From a virus, in IMG/VR virus record IMGVR_UViG_3300036770_004723, positions 1 to 64,000 of that record: a DNA stretch of 64,000 bases. The stretch is one strand, 5' to 3'. Shown here piece by piece: positions 7,946 to 15,382 of this stretch (position 1 is the first letter of the stretch; every line of letters begins with the position of its first letter). Under the pieces are notes generated by a model, which had not been told where the DNA came from, did not search any database, and saw nothing but the letters and a program-made list of their open reading frames with translations. The position numbers were made by a program, and so were the translations under genes.

Positions 7946-8659
7946 TTAATTCACAAAACGATGCAACAAATTTCGTGTCATTGCATTCACTTTGTTATAT
8001 TTTAGATAAACAGGCAACAACTGACGAGCAGTAGCAACATCACGACTCTTTGACATCAAAGCAGTTTTATTACGTGTTAGTAGTCTAGCAAGTTTATCAG
8101 GTTTATTTTTTAATATCCAAAGTAAGTTACTTAGTGTCAGAGTTTTAAGTGACTCAACATTAGCCTTACCTTTAGGTGGTTTGAGACCTACTGAGTGCAG
8201 TCTAACCAAATGATCTCTATCACGATAAGCAGATGCCATTCGATTACGAGCCAACACAAAATATTCTTTACTTAATTCAAATCCAACAAAACGTCTTAAA
8301 CAAACTAGTGCTATTTTACCAGTAGTACCTGATCCTAAAAATGGATCGAATACTATATCATTAGGATTAGACCACGAAAGTATGTGATCATATACTAATC
8401 TTTCTGGAAAAATTGCAGGATGTTTAAATGCTTCGACATCGTTAGTTGAGTGGCCTTTACCTACAGGATAATACCAAATGTTACCTTTAATCTTTTCAGT
8501 TCCAACTGGCTTTCGCTGTTTACCTGATCTCGCTGAACGCATCTTTTCATCAGTAACACTAAAGAAACTGTTTTTACGTGCGCCTTCTTTTTCAGGAAAC
8601 TTTGTGGGTATACGTATTGGATTGAATGTACGCGGTCTGCCTTTACTGAATACAAACAT
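7946..8659 (-). pseudogene. DNA methyltransferase, C-terminal part (separated by an in-frame stop)
   Basis: Carries the S-adenosylmethionine-binding motif I, DPFLGSGTTG, followed by FVGFELSKEYFVLARNRM, as in beta-class N6-adenine or N4-cytosine methyltransferases. The N-terminal part with the catalytic TSPPY motif is the reading frame at 8714-9034. The two are in the same frame, and the codons between them continue the protein (RYEQDFEYMFVFSKGRP) after a single TAA at 8714-8716. The first ATG of this part (8659) has no recognisable ribosome-binding site, so independent translation is doubtful. The C-terminal extension of about 110 residues is basic. Either an inactivated gene, a sequencing error, or a readthrough case. 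Confidence 0.8.
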
Positions 8660-8713
8660 ATACTCAAAATCTTGTTCATATCTGTTATGATTTTTAGGTA
8701 AACTATTTTTGTG

Positions 8714-9034
8714 TTAAATCATTGTGTCGTGTAGTTTAAAACCACACTCCATTGCAAACAAAGCTTGCCGAAAGCTTGTGCCTGTTTCGCTTTTATTAAT
8801 GGTAGCGTCACCTACTATCCAGACAAGGACACCTCCCAAACACGTTACACGGTATAAATTCTTTAATATTTGTTTCCAAACATCCTCGTTCCACTCAACA
8901 GAACCGTTGTACTTACGTAGATTATCGTATGGAGGACTGGTAACAGTTAAATGAATGGAATTGTCAGGAATCTCATGAAAATAATCTAGACAATTGCCAT
9001 TCGCTATCCAGTAATCAGAATTTTTAACTTTCAT
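8714..9034 (-). pseudogene. DNA methyltransferase, N-terminal part (truncated by TAA)
   Basis: A fragment of 106 residues with the order found at the start of beta-class DNA methyltransferases: NGNCLDYFHEIPDNSIHLTVTSPPYDN, which includes the catalytic motif IV TSPPY. Next comes a VWIVGDATI strand and FRQALFAMECGFKLHDTMI, where the TAA stops it. Family members continue at this point with an aromatic residue and ...FEYMFVFSKGRP, which is exactly what lies beyond the stop in the same frame. The start ATG at 9034 is 3 nt after the thyA stop, so it relies on coupling. Alone, this fragment lacks the cofactor-binding motif and should be inactive. Confidence 0.82.
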
Positions 9035-9037
9035 AGT

Positions 9038-10231
9038 TTAAATAGCTACATCAGCTTTGATCGCTGCACAATGTTCGTATTTTACAACCCGAACATTTGC
9101 CATTGTTAAATTCTTAAGATCATTCTTTTGTGTAGGTCCAACACCTATTGTAAACATGTAAGGCATTTCCTTACAACTATGTAAGTTGTTTGCTTGTTTT
9201 TGTAAGGCTTCTACATGATTTTCATAAATATGAATATCTCCAAAACTAAGTATCAAACGATTTGGTATCATTTGTGTAACCGCACAAAATAATGCGGTTA
9301 GTGCTGCATAGCTGGCTATGTTAAACGGCTGACCAAGAAAAATATCACTGGAGCGCATGTAGAGATGTGTATTTAACAAACGTGTTCTAGGTACAATGTG
9401 ATCTCTATAGCTATCAAGCAAGTCCAGAACTTCTTCATCATTTAAAGCGGAAAATTGGGTTTCCGTGATATCAAGTTTAATGCCATTTAAATATGTTGTG
9501 CCTTCAATAGTGTAAACATTGAACATTTTTAAATCACGTACACGGTAAATAGGGTCTGTTGTATCAACAGTACCGAATTGAAATAATGTATGGCAAGCTG
9601 GCAAGCTCTGTCTTCCCATTGCAGCTTGCTTTGTAGGATGATCATCTGTTGGTAATACAGCTGGATTCCAACTATCTACTATTAAACGGCGACAATTTGG
9701 TTTTAAAAGTAACGTATTTAAAACCTCTTGAATCTGATCAATGTTACGTGTGTAAACTGATCCAGTTTTAAAACCTGCTACAAATGTATATCCATTGTTT
9801 TTGCAGAACTGTGTTTTTTCGAACCAGTAAGGATCTTTGTTATAGATAATAGTAGTATCTTCACGGTTACGCCACTGCTGTCCATAAATAGGACCCAGAT
9901 CACCATTTTTATTGGCCCAGCCATCCCAAATGTGTACGTCAGCATCTAACAGTGGTTGAATATTTGTATGTCCATTGAGCATCCAAAAAAGTTCTTCAAA
10001 CATAGGTCTGATATAAACTTTCTTAGTGGAAAGCAGTGGAAATCCCGCCATTAAATGTGTTTCTAGCTGTGTACCAAAATATTTATAGGTATCGAATTCA
10101 GTTCTATTACCACTGAATGAACCTAATCGCATTATTTTATCCGCCATTTCCAGATAATCTGTATCAAGATCGTTAAGTCCGTTGTCCGCTTGATTACCTA
10201 AGATCAAAGGATTGGCTTTTGTAATATTCAT
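9038..10231 (-). CDS. thyA: Thymidylate synthase, long form
   Basis: Converts dUMP to dTMP using methylenetetrahydrofolate, supplying thymidine for phage replication. Visible family blocks: NRTE with the phosphate-binding Arg43, GFPLLSTK, IWDGWANKNGDLGPIYGQQW, CRRLIVDSWNP, catalytic Cys213 in LPACHTLFQF, DIFLGQPFNIASY, FGDIHIYENH, and the C-terminal PVAI-type end (here DVAI). At 397 residues it is well longer than E. coli ThyA (264). The excess is an N-terminal extension, an insert at about 122-162, and one of about 70 residues between 220 and 290. In the usual QRSCD motif the Cys is Ser (MRSSD). AGGAAACTAAATA precedes ATG 10231, which overlaps the upstream stop by 1 nt. Confidence 0.95.
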   Translation of the reverse strand: MNITKANPLILGNQADNGLNDLDTDYLEMADKIMRLGSFSGNRTEFDTYKYFGTQLETHLMAGFPLLSTKKVYIRPMFEELFWMLNGHTNIQPLLDADVHIWDGWANKNGDLGPIYGQQWRNREDTTIIYNKDPYWFEKTQFCKNNGYTFVAGFKTGSVYTRNIDQIQEVLNTLLLKPNCRRLIVDSWNPAVLPTDDHPTKQAAMGRQSLPACHTLFQFGTVDTTDPIYRVRDLKMFNVYTIEGTTYLNGIKLDITETQFSALNDEEVLDLLDSYRDHIVPRTRLLNTHLYMRSSDIFLGQPFNIASYAALTALFCAVTQMIPNRLILSFGDIHIYENHVEALQKQANNLHSCKEMPYMFTIGVGPTQKNDLKNLTMANVRVVKYEHCAAIKADVAI

Positions 10232-10641
10232 TATTTAGTTTCCTTATACTGAGAATGAATTGGATGATGTAAAAACAATTGAGTTGTATTACTTACAACG
10301 CCTGTGAATAGTGTAAGAAGTTGGTGGATCTTTGAATTAAATTCTGGATTATTATCCAATACCATTTGATTTAACTGTAACTCTATTTCAATCAAATGTT
10401 CTTCTCTTAAATTTTCTCCAAGTTCCTGTATTTTTCTGTTGAATGCTACAGCATACGCATCAGTTTCAACATAAGGAAACTCAAGAACGTTACTATCTAT
10501 TTCCAAAAATAAACCAAGTCCGTTACCTGTATTAGGTGAAGTAAAGGTAATAAACGCACTGGACTCAAAAGATATTAAGGCACTTTTGGTTAAAGGCGTT
10601 TCATAAGCGATTTGAAAAAAATTTGGCACAATTTTTATCAT
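10231..10641 (-). CDS. Hypothetical protein, 136 aa
   Basis: Not recognised. ATG 10641 has AGGAAACTC directly before it. It looks beta-rich at the N terminus (SALISFESSAFITFTS) and helical at the C terminus (NLREEHLIEIELQLNQM). Its start lies 41 nt inside the end of the upstream 171-residue gene, and its stop overlaps the thyA start by 1 nt, so the three genes are transcribed together. No function is assigned. Confidence 0.75.
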   Translation of the reverse strand: MIKIVPNFFQIAYETPLTKSALISFESSAFITFTSPNTGNGLGLFLEIDSNVLEFPYVETDAYAVAFNRKIQELGENLREEHLIEIELQLNQMVLDNNPEFNSKIHQLLTLFTGVVSNTTQLFLHHPIHSQYKETK

Positions 10642-11116
10642 GAGTTTCCTCTCTACATTCCATTAGATGTTGTTTGTTTATTCTGGCTAGAATTTTATAA
10701 TACGATAAAGGTCTGGCATTTTCTTCGCCTGCTATAACTGCATCTACCATATTAGCGTAAAATAATTTACCGGTTCTTCCTGCATTAGAGTCATAAATAG
10801 TATAACTGTCTTCGTTGCCTTCGACCAATATGCAATCCCAAACATAGTCATCTGCGTCAACATATAAGTTTAAATTCGGCACATAATAAATATAAATAAA
10901 TTCTTTATCCAACTTGTGTCCGTAAGTTGTAGGGCATTCAAACTGGATCCCTAATTCATCTAATATTTCTACGATCTTAGGGCGATTTGATTTAGATAAA
11001 GCAGATCCTAGAAAAACTATTAATAGGTCGATAGTTTTTAAGTTTTTACCTAATAACATAGCTAAACAGGCTAAATGTGAATCATGCTCATTGGTCTGTT
11101 GTACCAAGTTGATCAT
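10601..11116 (-). CDS. Possible papain-like (C39-type) fold protein lacking the catalytic Cys
   Basis: Near the N terminus, QQTNEHDSHLACLAMLLG resembles the start of C39-family cysteine peptidases (Q....DCG..CLAM.L). The Cys that follows Asp in active enzymes is Ser13 here. Later, YVWDCILVEGNEDSYTIYDSNAGRTGK matches the strand-turn-strand that normally carries the His and Asp (..VVV......DP..G), but no His is present at the usual place. This suggests a catalytically dead relative, or a chance resemblance. It is the first gene of the unit after the CTGTAAATA motif at 11150-11158 and the terminator at 11175-11213. Confidence 0.45.
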   Translation of the reverse strand: MINLVQQTNEHDSHLACLAMLLGKNLKTIDLLIVFLGSALSKSNRPKIVEILDELGIQFECPTTYGHKLDKEFIYIYYVPNLNLYVDADDYVWDCILVEGNEDSYTIYDSNAGRTGKLFYANMVDAVIAGEENARPLSYYKILARINKQHLMECREETHDKNCAKFFSNRL

Positions 11117-11149
11117 GTTACTTCCCCCATATTAAGTTTCTTTCACTTA

Positions 11150-11158
11150 TATTTACAG
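11150..11158 (-). promoter_or_regulatory. CTGTAAATA promoter-like motif
   Basis: On the minus strand CTGTAAATA ends 33 nt before the ATG at 11116. The same 9-mer occurs 33 nt before the RNase H gene and 32 nt before the exonuclease gene. It differs by one base in its last eight from TATAAATA, the T4 late promoter core. It follows the terminator of the preceding unit (11175-11213), as expected for a new transcription start. Confidence 0.6.
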
Positions 11159-11174
11159 TTTGAACATTTATAAG

Positions 11175-11213
11175 AAAAATGGCCTGCCGGATTGATATCT
11201 GACAAGCCATTTT
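11175..11213 (-). terminator. Rho-independent terminator
   Basis: On the minus strand AATGGCTTG pairs with CAGGCCATT (one G-T pair) around a 16-nt loop and is followed by TTTTT. Stem arms are 11203-11211 and 11178-11186. It ends the unit 15036-11224. The next gene (start 11116) has its own promoter motif at 11150-11158. Confidence 0.75.
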
Positions 11214-11223
11214 AATTAATTCT

Positions 11224-11595
11224 CTATTTCTTGATCTTAGCGTATTCTTCTCGAACTTTCTTTTGAAGTGGTTCAAGAAGATCATGAAGCGTGTTCCACT
11301 CTTCTTCAGTATCTGCTTTCAGTATTTGACAATGAACTCTTGATACAGCAATTAAGGCCATCATTGTATCTCTTTCATGGTCAACTGCATATTTACCGTT
11401 AAGTGCTACCGTATATTCACGCACAGAACGTTCGGCAATGTCTAACCAACGTTTACGTAATTTAGGATCTGGCTCAAAAGTATAGACAGCTTCCATGTAC
11501 TGATCAGCAAAAGATTTAGGTACTATAGATTCCTTCTTTTTCTTTTTAGGGAAAGTCAAGATCTTACCCGAAGACATGCTGATATTAATCTTCAT
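11224..11595 (-). CDS. N-terminal-tag family protein, 123 aa, lysine-rich
   Basis: Begins MKINISMSSGK, the tag shared by five consecutive genes (pattern M-K-[IV]-x-I-S-x-[SN]-[SAG]). A five-lysine run (FPKKKKKES) follows, then a helical body with DPKLRKRWLDIAERSVREY and a lysine-rich end. A basic protein of this type could bind DNA. AGGAAAAAC precedes ATG 11595, almost the same leader as in two neighbouring tag genes. It is the last gene before the terminator at 11175-11213. The body is not recognised. Confidence 0.78.
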   Translation of the reverse strand: MKINISMSSGKILTFPKKKKKESIVPKSFADQYMEAVYTFEPDPKLRKRWLDIAERSVREYTVALNGKYAVDHERDTMMALIAVSRVHCQILKADTEEEWNTLHDLLEPLQKKVREEYAKIKK

Positions 11596-11603
11596 GTTTT
11601 TCC

Positions 11604-12095
11604 TTAAGATTTCTTCATAATAAATTTAGCCAGTTTTTGGTAGCTATCGTCTTGCATCTTTTTCTTTTCTACTAGCTTACTTTCTTTTTGCATTTTTAGC
11701 AACAGTTTATCTATTTCAGCCAATTCTTTACGTAATTGCTTTTGCTTTTCTTTTAAAGCTTTTACTTTAGCTGATTGTATAATTTTATCTGTATTTTCTG
11801 AATTTCTATCTTCACTAGTTTTCTTAGGTTTTTCGTAAGGTAAAAATTTGAACTGTTTACCTGCACCTATAGAATTAATATCAATTCCTTTTGCTTTAAC
11901 GTTGGTTTTATTTCCAAACGCATTTTTAATCATTACCTTTTGACCACGTAAGGCAACAACTTTAACAGGTTTCTCGTGAGTTTCCCATTGATTTACTGTC
12001 TTGCCTTGTTTGATAAATTGTTTTCTTTCACGTAGAAGGTAAACGCCATCTAATTCAGGCAATTTACTGGCGCTAGTTGAGATCAATACTTTCAT
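11604..12095 (-). CDS. N-terminal-tag family protein, 163 aa, basic coiled coil
   Basis: Starts MKVLISTSASK (shared tag). Residues about 20-90 look like a small beta domain (VVALRGQKVMIKNAFG). Residues about 105-160 are a strongly charged helix with heptad spacing (KALKEKQKQLRKELAEI), probably a coiled coil, with a basic end. AGGAAGAAAT precedes ATG 12095. It overlaps the 101-residue gene by 4 nt. The body is not recognised and has no similarity to its tag-bearing neighbours beyond the tag. Confidence 0.78.
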   Translation of the reverse strand: MKVLISTSASKLPELDGVYLLRERKQFIKQGKTVNQWETHEKPVKVVALRGQKVMIKNAFGNKTNVKAKGIDINSIGAGKQFKFLPYEKPKKTSEDRNSENTDKIIQSAKVKALKEKQKQLRKELAEIDKLLLKMQKESKLVEKKKMQDDSYQKLAKFIMKKS

Positions 12096-12397
12096 ATTTC
12101 TTCCTTAAACACAACATTCCAATCCCACTCAAGCTGAGATCGATCAGGATCTGTGTCATAGTAAGCAGCTACAACATAAACTAAGTCACCAATGTCACCG
12201 CTAATTTCAAAGGTTTTATCCACTTGTCTAAGTGACTTAGGCATTAATGTTATTAACACAGGCTTTTTAAGTTCAGCACTTAATCTATTGATCTCTTCTT
12301 GTATTTCACTTGTTGATGTATTAGGTTTTGCCTTTACACTAGCAACAAATGTTTTTGAAGAATATTTAGTGGATGAAACACTGATCTTAATTTTCAT
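12092..12397 (-). CDS. N-terminal-tag family protein, 101 aa
   Basis: Starts MKIKISVSSTK (shared tag). The body is small and beta-rich; its C-terminal half contains VAAYYDTDPDRSQLEWDWNVVF, and the short link after the tag is basic. The start lies within the end of the 168-residue gene (11-nt overlap) and the end overlaps the 163-residue gene by 4 nt, so translation is coupled on both sides. Not recognised. Confidence 0.75.
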   Translation of the reverse strand: MKIKISVSSTKYSSKTFVASVKAKPNTSTSEIQEEINRLSAELKKPVLITLMPKSLRQVDKTFEISGDIGDLVYVVAAYYDTDPDRSQLEWDWNVVFKEEI

Positions 12398-12893
12398 AGG
12401 TTATACCAACTTCACTTAAAGTATCTGTTAGCATTTTATAACGTTTAAAATCTTGAATGTCTTCAGCTTGACCTATCTTAGCAAAAATTCTATTACAGAC
12501 AGAAGCTAATCTTTGCGCCAAATACCATTTAGCTTCATTAGCTGCTGTTACATCTTCTTTAGTGACTATTTCCAACATTTTCTTGAAAGCAAGATTGCCT
12601 ATTTTTAAAAGTGTTGGATCTATAGAAGAATAATGACTTTTATCATCGGCACCCTGAAATTTCAATTCACCCGATTTTTTGTTCAATAGGTCTTCCATTA
12701 TCTGATAAGACGTTCTAATAGCGCCATGAGGCTTTGCATTAAACATTCGGGTCAAAGTAAGACAAGAATCTATTATTGTCTTGTAGTGACTGTCGTACTG
12801 TTTAGTTTTCTTGAAATAAGTTTTAATAACCTTATTCAAAGTTTTTAAATTTATGTTATCGTTTGCTGCACTTAAACTGATCAAGATCTTCAT
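12387..12893 (-). CDS. N-terminal-tag family protein, 168 aa; paralogue of the next gene
   Basis: Starts MKILISLSAAN (shared tag), then an all-helical basic body. It is a paralogue of the 167-residue gene at 12890-13393. The tag is the same, and the C terminus ends with the same block, L.DTLS..GI.Y (here MLTDTLSEVGITYEN). The first 20 nt of coding sequence and the leader are identical to that gene over 34 nt. The ribosome-binding site is AAGGAAAAAC. It overlaps its paralogue by 4 nt. Function not recognised. Confidence 0.8.
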   Translation of the reverse strand: MKILISLSAANDNINLKTLNKVIKTYFKKTKQYDSHYKTIIDSCLTLTRMFNAKPHGAIRTSYQIMEDLLNKKSGELKFQGADDKSHYSSIDPTLLKIGNLAFKKMLEIVTKEDVTAANEAKWYLAQRLASVCNRIFAKIGQAEDIQDFKRYKMLTDTLSEVGITYEN

Positions 12894-12905
12894 TGTTTTT
12901 CCTTA
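12872..12905 (-). repeat. 34-nt identical leader/start repeat, copy 1
   Basis: Covers the ribosome-binding site, start codon and first codons of the 168-residue gene. It is identical to 13372-13405, exactly 500 bp away, over 34 nt, with mismatches on both sides. Identity extends through the untranslated leader, so selection on the peptide alone does not explain it. Confidence 0.85.
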
Positions 12906-13393
12906 ATATAAAATATGCCTTCAGCGGATAAAGTATCACGCAAGGTTTTATGGTGTCCGTATTTAGCTTCAGGATCAAATTTATGGTTGATCAGACTTTG
13001 CGCTGAATTATTTAAAGCAGCCAATCGATCAAATAAAGCTAAATGTTTTTTAGCTTCTTTTAAATTTATTCCTTTAAATTTCTTTAGCTCTGATTTAAGT
13101 TTTGCAAACGCTTTATATGAAAGATCTTGTTCATAAGTTTTAACCGCTGGATAACGTCGTTTTTCACTGACATTATCGTCTGCTGCATTTTCTGCCGCAA
13201 AGATCGCATCATCTAAATTGTCTGCTTTATCAGGTGCATTCAAAAATTTTGTCATAGCCAAAAAGAACTGGCTCATTCCAATATTTGGGATTAAGGCTGA
13301 GTCACATACTTCATGAATTAAAGTATTAAGTTTTTGAATTTTTTGTTCGGTAGACATAACATTACCAGAATTTAAACTGATCAAGATCTTCAT
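12890..13393 (-). CDS. N-terminal-tag family protein, 167 aa; paralogue of the previous gene
   Basis: Starts MKILISLNSGN (shared tag) and is helical, with a basic middle (YKAFAKLKSELKKFKG). It ends TLRDTLSAEGIFYIKEKQ, matching the C-terminal block of the 168-residue neighbour. The leader and first codons are identical in DNA to that gene. It is 9 nt after the 340-residue gene. Function not recognised. Confidence 0.8.
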   Translation of the reverse strand: MKILISLNSGNVMSTEQKIQKLNTLIHEVCDSALIPNIGMSQFFLAMTKFLNAPDKADNLDDAIFAAENAADDNVSEKRRYPAVKTYEQDLSYKAFAKLKSELKKFKGINLKEAKKHLALFDRLAALNNSAQSLINHKFDPEAKYGHHKTLRDTLSAEGIFYIKEKQ

Positions 13394-13405
13394 TGTTTTT
13401 CCTTA
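13372..13405 (-). repeat. 34-nt identical leader/start repeat, copy 2
   Basis: Second copy of the 34-nt sequence at 12872-12905, covering leader, start codon and first codons of the 167-residue gene. The two copies point to a duplication of the whole gene start, or to gene conversion that keeps leader and tag identical. Confidence 0.85.
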
Positions 13406-14425
13406 GTTGTTGCCTGCCCAATCAGCAATAGTTATATGTTCTACGCTAATTGTTTTACCTGTGATCTTGTGGGTCGCACGTAATTCAGCAACAAAACGAC
13501 CTTCAATAGCGGCAGTGCCTGCAACTGGCTGAGCTAATACAGTACGGAACCATCCAAGTTGCGTGCTATTTTGTACACAACGTTTGTCTGCATCACCTTT
13601 GCTATCAATTACGTTTGGAACAGCTACGCCAAGATCAGTTAATAGAGTCATTGCGTATTTTGAAACAGTTGTTTCGTCACGAATTAATTTCCAGACAAGA
13701 CTGTTATTCTTGGATCCGTCTTTGTTAGTGTACATCACAAGTTCAACATCATACATTTGCGTAATGTCTGTGATCTCTTCGTGTGTACTACCTATACTCC
13801 AAGTAACATTCCATGCTTCTGTTGCATTGGCCAATGTTAAAGTGGAAACGTTTTGTTCAATGCTTCGACCTTGATCCCATTGAGATCTTCTGTGAGAAGT
13901 TAATGCAAGTTCAATAAAATCATTGTGTACAATACTATATTTATTTCCAGGGATCCCTGTACCAACGAACAGAGTACCGTTAGGTAATAAAAAACTTGTA
14001 TTTAAAGCAGAAGCAAATTTACTAATTACTTCACCTTCATTTATCTCAGGCATTGGAATAGGATCTACTAAATTCGCTTCTTTTACAATTTCTTCTATTA
14101 CATCAGAGTAAGTTTCAACTATATATGGTTGAACTGCATTGTAAATAGACTGTTCTTGGTTAAAACCTAAATTGTGGTATTCTGCCACTTGCTGCCAATT
14201 ATTAATAACAGCATTCTTTAATCCATCTAGATCGGACTCTGTGATTTCGGGAAAAATTTCAGATTGATCAATTAAAATAGTTTCAGGTTTTCCATTTACC
14301 AAACGTACAACTTCTAGATTTGGATTTGAAAGTTTAACAATTTTAATACCATCGACGTCATAGCTCCCGTTACGAATAAAGCGATGAAAATCACTAAAGA
14401 TAATACTAGCAAAATTAAGTTTCAT
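13403..14425 (-). CDS. Hypothetical protein, 340 aa, possible virion protein
   Basis: Not recognised. It begins MKLNFASIIFSDFHRF, which has the alternating hydrophobic pattern of the neighbouring tag but not its exact residues. The N-terminal third is helical; the C-terminal two thirds look beta-rich, with NVTWSIGSTHEE and an end ISVEHITIADWAGNN. This composition is common in phage structural proteins, but there is no family evidence. AAGGAATTTATAGT precedes ATG 14425. It lies between RNase H and the tag-family genes, with which it is probably co-transcribed. Confidence 0.75.
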   Translation of the reverse strand: MKLNFASIIFSDFHRFIRNGSYDVDGIKIVKLSNPNLEVVRLVNGKPETILIDQSEIFPEITESDLDGLKNAVINNWQQVAEYHNLGFNQEQSIYNAVQPYIVETYSDVIEEIVKEANLVDPIPMPEINEGEVISKFASALNTSFLLPNGTLFVGTGIPGNKYSIVHNDFIELALTSHRRSQWDQGRSIEQNVSTLTLANATEAWNVTWSIGSTHEEITDITQMYDVELVMYTNKDGSKNNSLVWKLIRDETTVSKYAMTLLTDLGVAVPNVIDSKGDADKRCVQNSTQLGWFRTVLAQPVAGTAAIEGRFVAELRATHKITGKTISVEHITIADWAGNN

Positions 14426-14460
14426 ACTATAAATTCCTTTGATTAGATATCTACATTAAA

Positions 14461-15036
14461 TTATCTATATGACTTGAGAATGTCTAAGGACAATATTTTT
14501 TCTTTATAAAGAACATAGTCATAGATTCCTTTAAAAAGTTTAGGTAGCTCTACATCTAAAGAATCTGCTTTATTGGATTTAAATGCAATGTGAGAAGCTT
14601 TTTTAGCTAAAGTGTCTGCGCGTTCATTACCGAAAATACCTGAATGTCCTCGAACTTTATTGAATGTAATTATTCCAGCATCGTAAAGATTTCCAAGTAC
14701 TATAATAAGATCTCTGTTTTTTACCTCGGTTCCTGTGGAACTTATCCAGTTGCTCAATTTCCATCCTGAACGCCACTTTGTAACAGCATCAATAGTATAT
14801 TGGCTGTCTGTGTGTATGCAGATTTGTTTTTCACCACTTATATATTTCAGTGATCTGATTACGGCCATTAAACAACCTAATAATTCCATTTGATTGCTTG
14901 TAGCATGTAAAAAACTAACGCTCATACATCTGTAACGTTTTTTATTACCAAACATCCGTTCACAGTAAATTCCCAATCCTGAGGGACCTGGATTGTTTAT
15001 CGAAGATCCATCTGAGTATACATCAATTACTTTCAT
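14461..15036 (-). CDS. rnhA: Ribonuclease HI
   Basis: Cuts the RNA strand of RNA-DNA hybrids, for example to remove replication primers. The four acidic catalytic residues are all present: Asp9 in YSDGSS, Glu51 in NQMELLG, Asp77 in HTDSQY and Asp141 in NERADTLAKKA. The assisting His131 (RGHSG) and the NPGPSG loop are also there. The family core is about 155 residues; this protein has 191, the extra being a C-terminal tail of unknown role. AAGGAATTC precedes ATG 15036. The CTGTAAATA motif lies 33 nt upstream. It is transcribed divergently from the PAAR gene. Confidence 0.95.
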   Translation of the reverse strand: MKVIDVYSDGSSINNPGPSGLGIYCERMFGNKKRYRCMSVSFLHATSNQMELLGCLMAVIRSLKYISGEKQICIHTDSQYTIDAVTKWRSGWKLSNWISSTGTEVKNRDLIIVLGNLYDAGIITFNKVRGHSGIFGNERADTLAKKASHIAFKSNKADSLDVELPKLFKGIYDYVLYKEKILSLDILKSYR

Positions 15037-15069
15037 ACTGAATTCCTTTACACTAATTTATTACTATAG

Positions 15070-15078
15070 TATTTACAG
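15070..15078 (-). promoter_or_regulatory. CTGTAAATA promoter-like motif
   Basis: Minus-strand CTGTAAATA, 33 nt before the RNase H start at 15036, identical to the motifs at 11150-11158 and 63652-63660. It lies in the 55-nt gap between divergent genes. The plus-strand promoter of the tail operon must be in or near the same gap. The stretch TACACTAATTTAT at about 15050 recurs before the gene at 22000 and is a weak candidate. Confidence 0.6.
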
Positions 15079-15091
15079 ATCGAGGTATCTA

Positions 15092-15382
15092 ATGGGCAAG
15101 CCAGTTATTGTAAAAGGGAAAAATAGCACAGGTCATCCTCCTGGTTTTCCACCTACACCTGCAATTCAATGCAGCACTAAAGTATTTGCTACAAAAATAG
15201 GTGTGGTACGTCAAGGCGATAGTTATAAATTACATTGCTTTAAAGGCAGTTGCCATGTACCTAAAGTTGTTGCTGCAAGTAGAAAAGTGTTTGCAAACGG
15301 TAAAGGAATAGCGCGTTTAGGTGACAAACTTAGCTGCGGAGACAAAGCAGCTAACGGTGTAAATAAAGTAAGGGCCGGATGA
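15092..15382 (+). CDS. PAAR-repeat tail spike tip protein
   Basis: PAAR proteins form the sharp cone at the end of the contractile-tail spike and are held together by a metal ion. In this 96-residue protein two PAAR-type strands are visible (VFATKIGVVRQGD and VFANGKGIARLGDKLSCGD). Potential zinc ligands are several Cys and His (QCSTK, LHCFKGSCH, SCGD), and the Pro-rich start PPGFPPTPAIQ is typical. I chose ATG 15092, with GAGGT 6 nt upstream, over the upstream in-frame start at 14993. It overlaps the gp25-like gene by 4 nt and opens the baseplate operon. Confidence 0.9.
   Translation: MGKPVIVKGKNSTGHPPGFPPTPAIQCSTKVFATKIGVVRQGDSYKLHCFKGSCHVPKVVAASRKVFANGKGIARLGDKLSCGDKAANGVNKVRAG

Noticed and set aside
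8461-8679. Minus-strand reading frame of 72 codons overlapping the methyltransferase
   Set aside because: It is in a different frame from the methyltransferase motifs, has no ribosome-binding site, and does not bridge the two methyltransferase parts; it is a shadow.
8714-8716. Stop-codon reassignment (TAA read as an amino acid)
   Set aside because: Most genes in the window end with TAA, and TAG and TGA are also used as stops, so a general recoding is not supported; a local lesion or readthrough is more likely.
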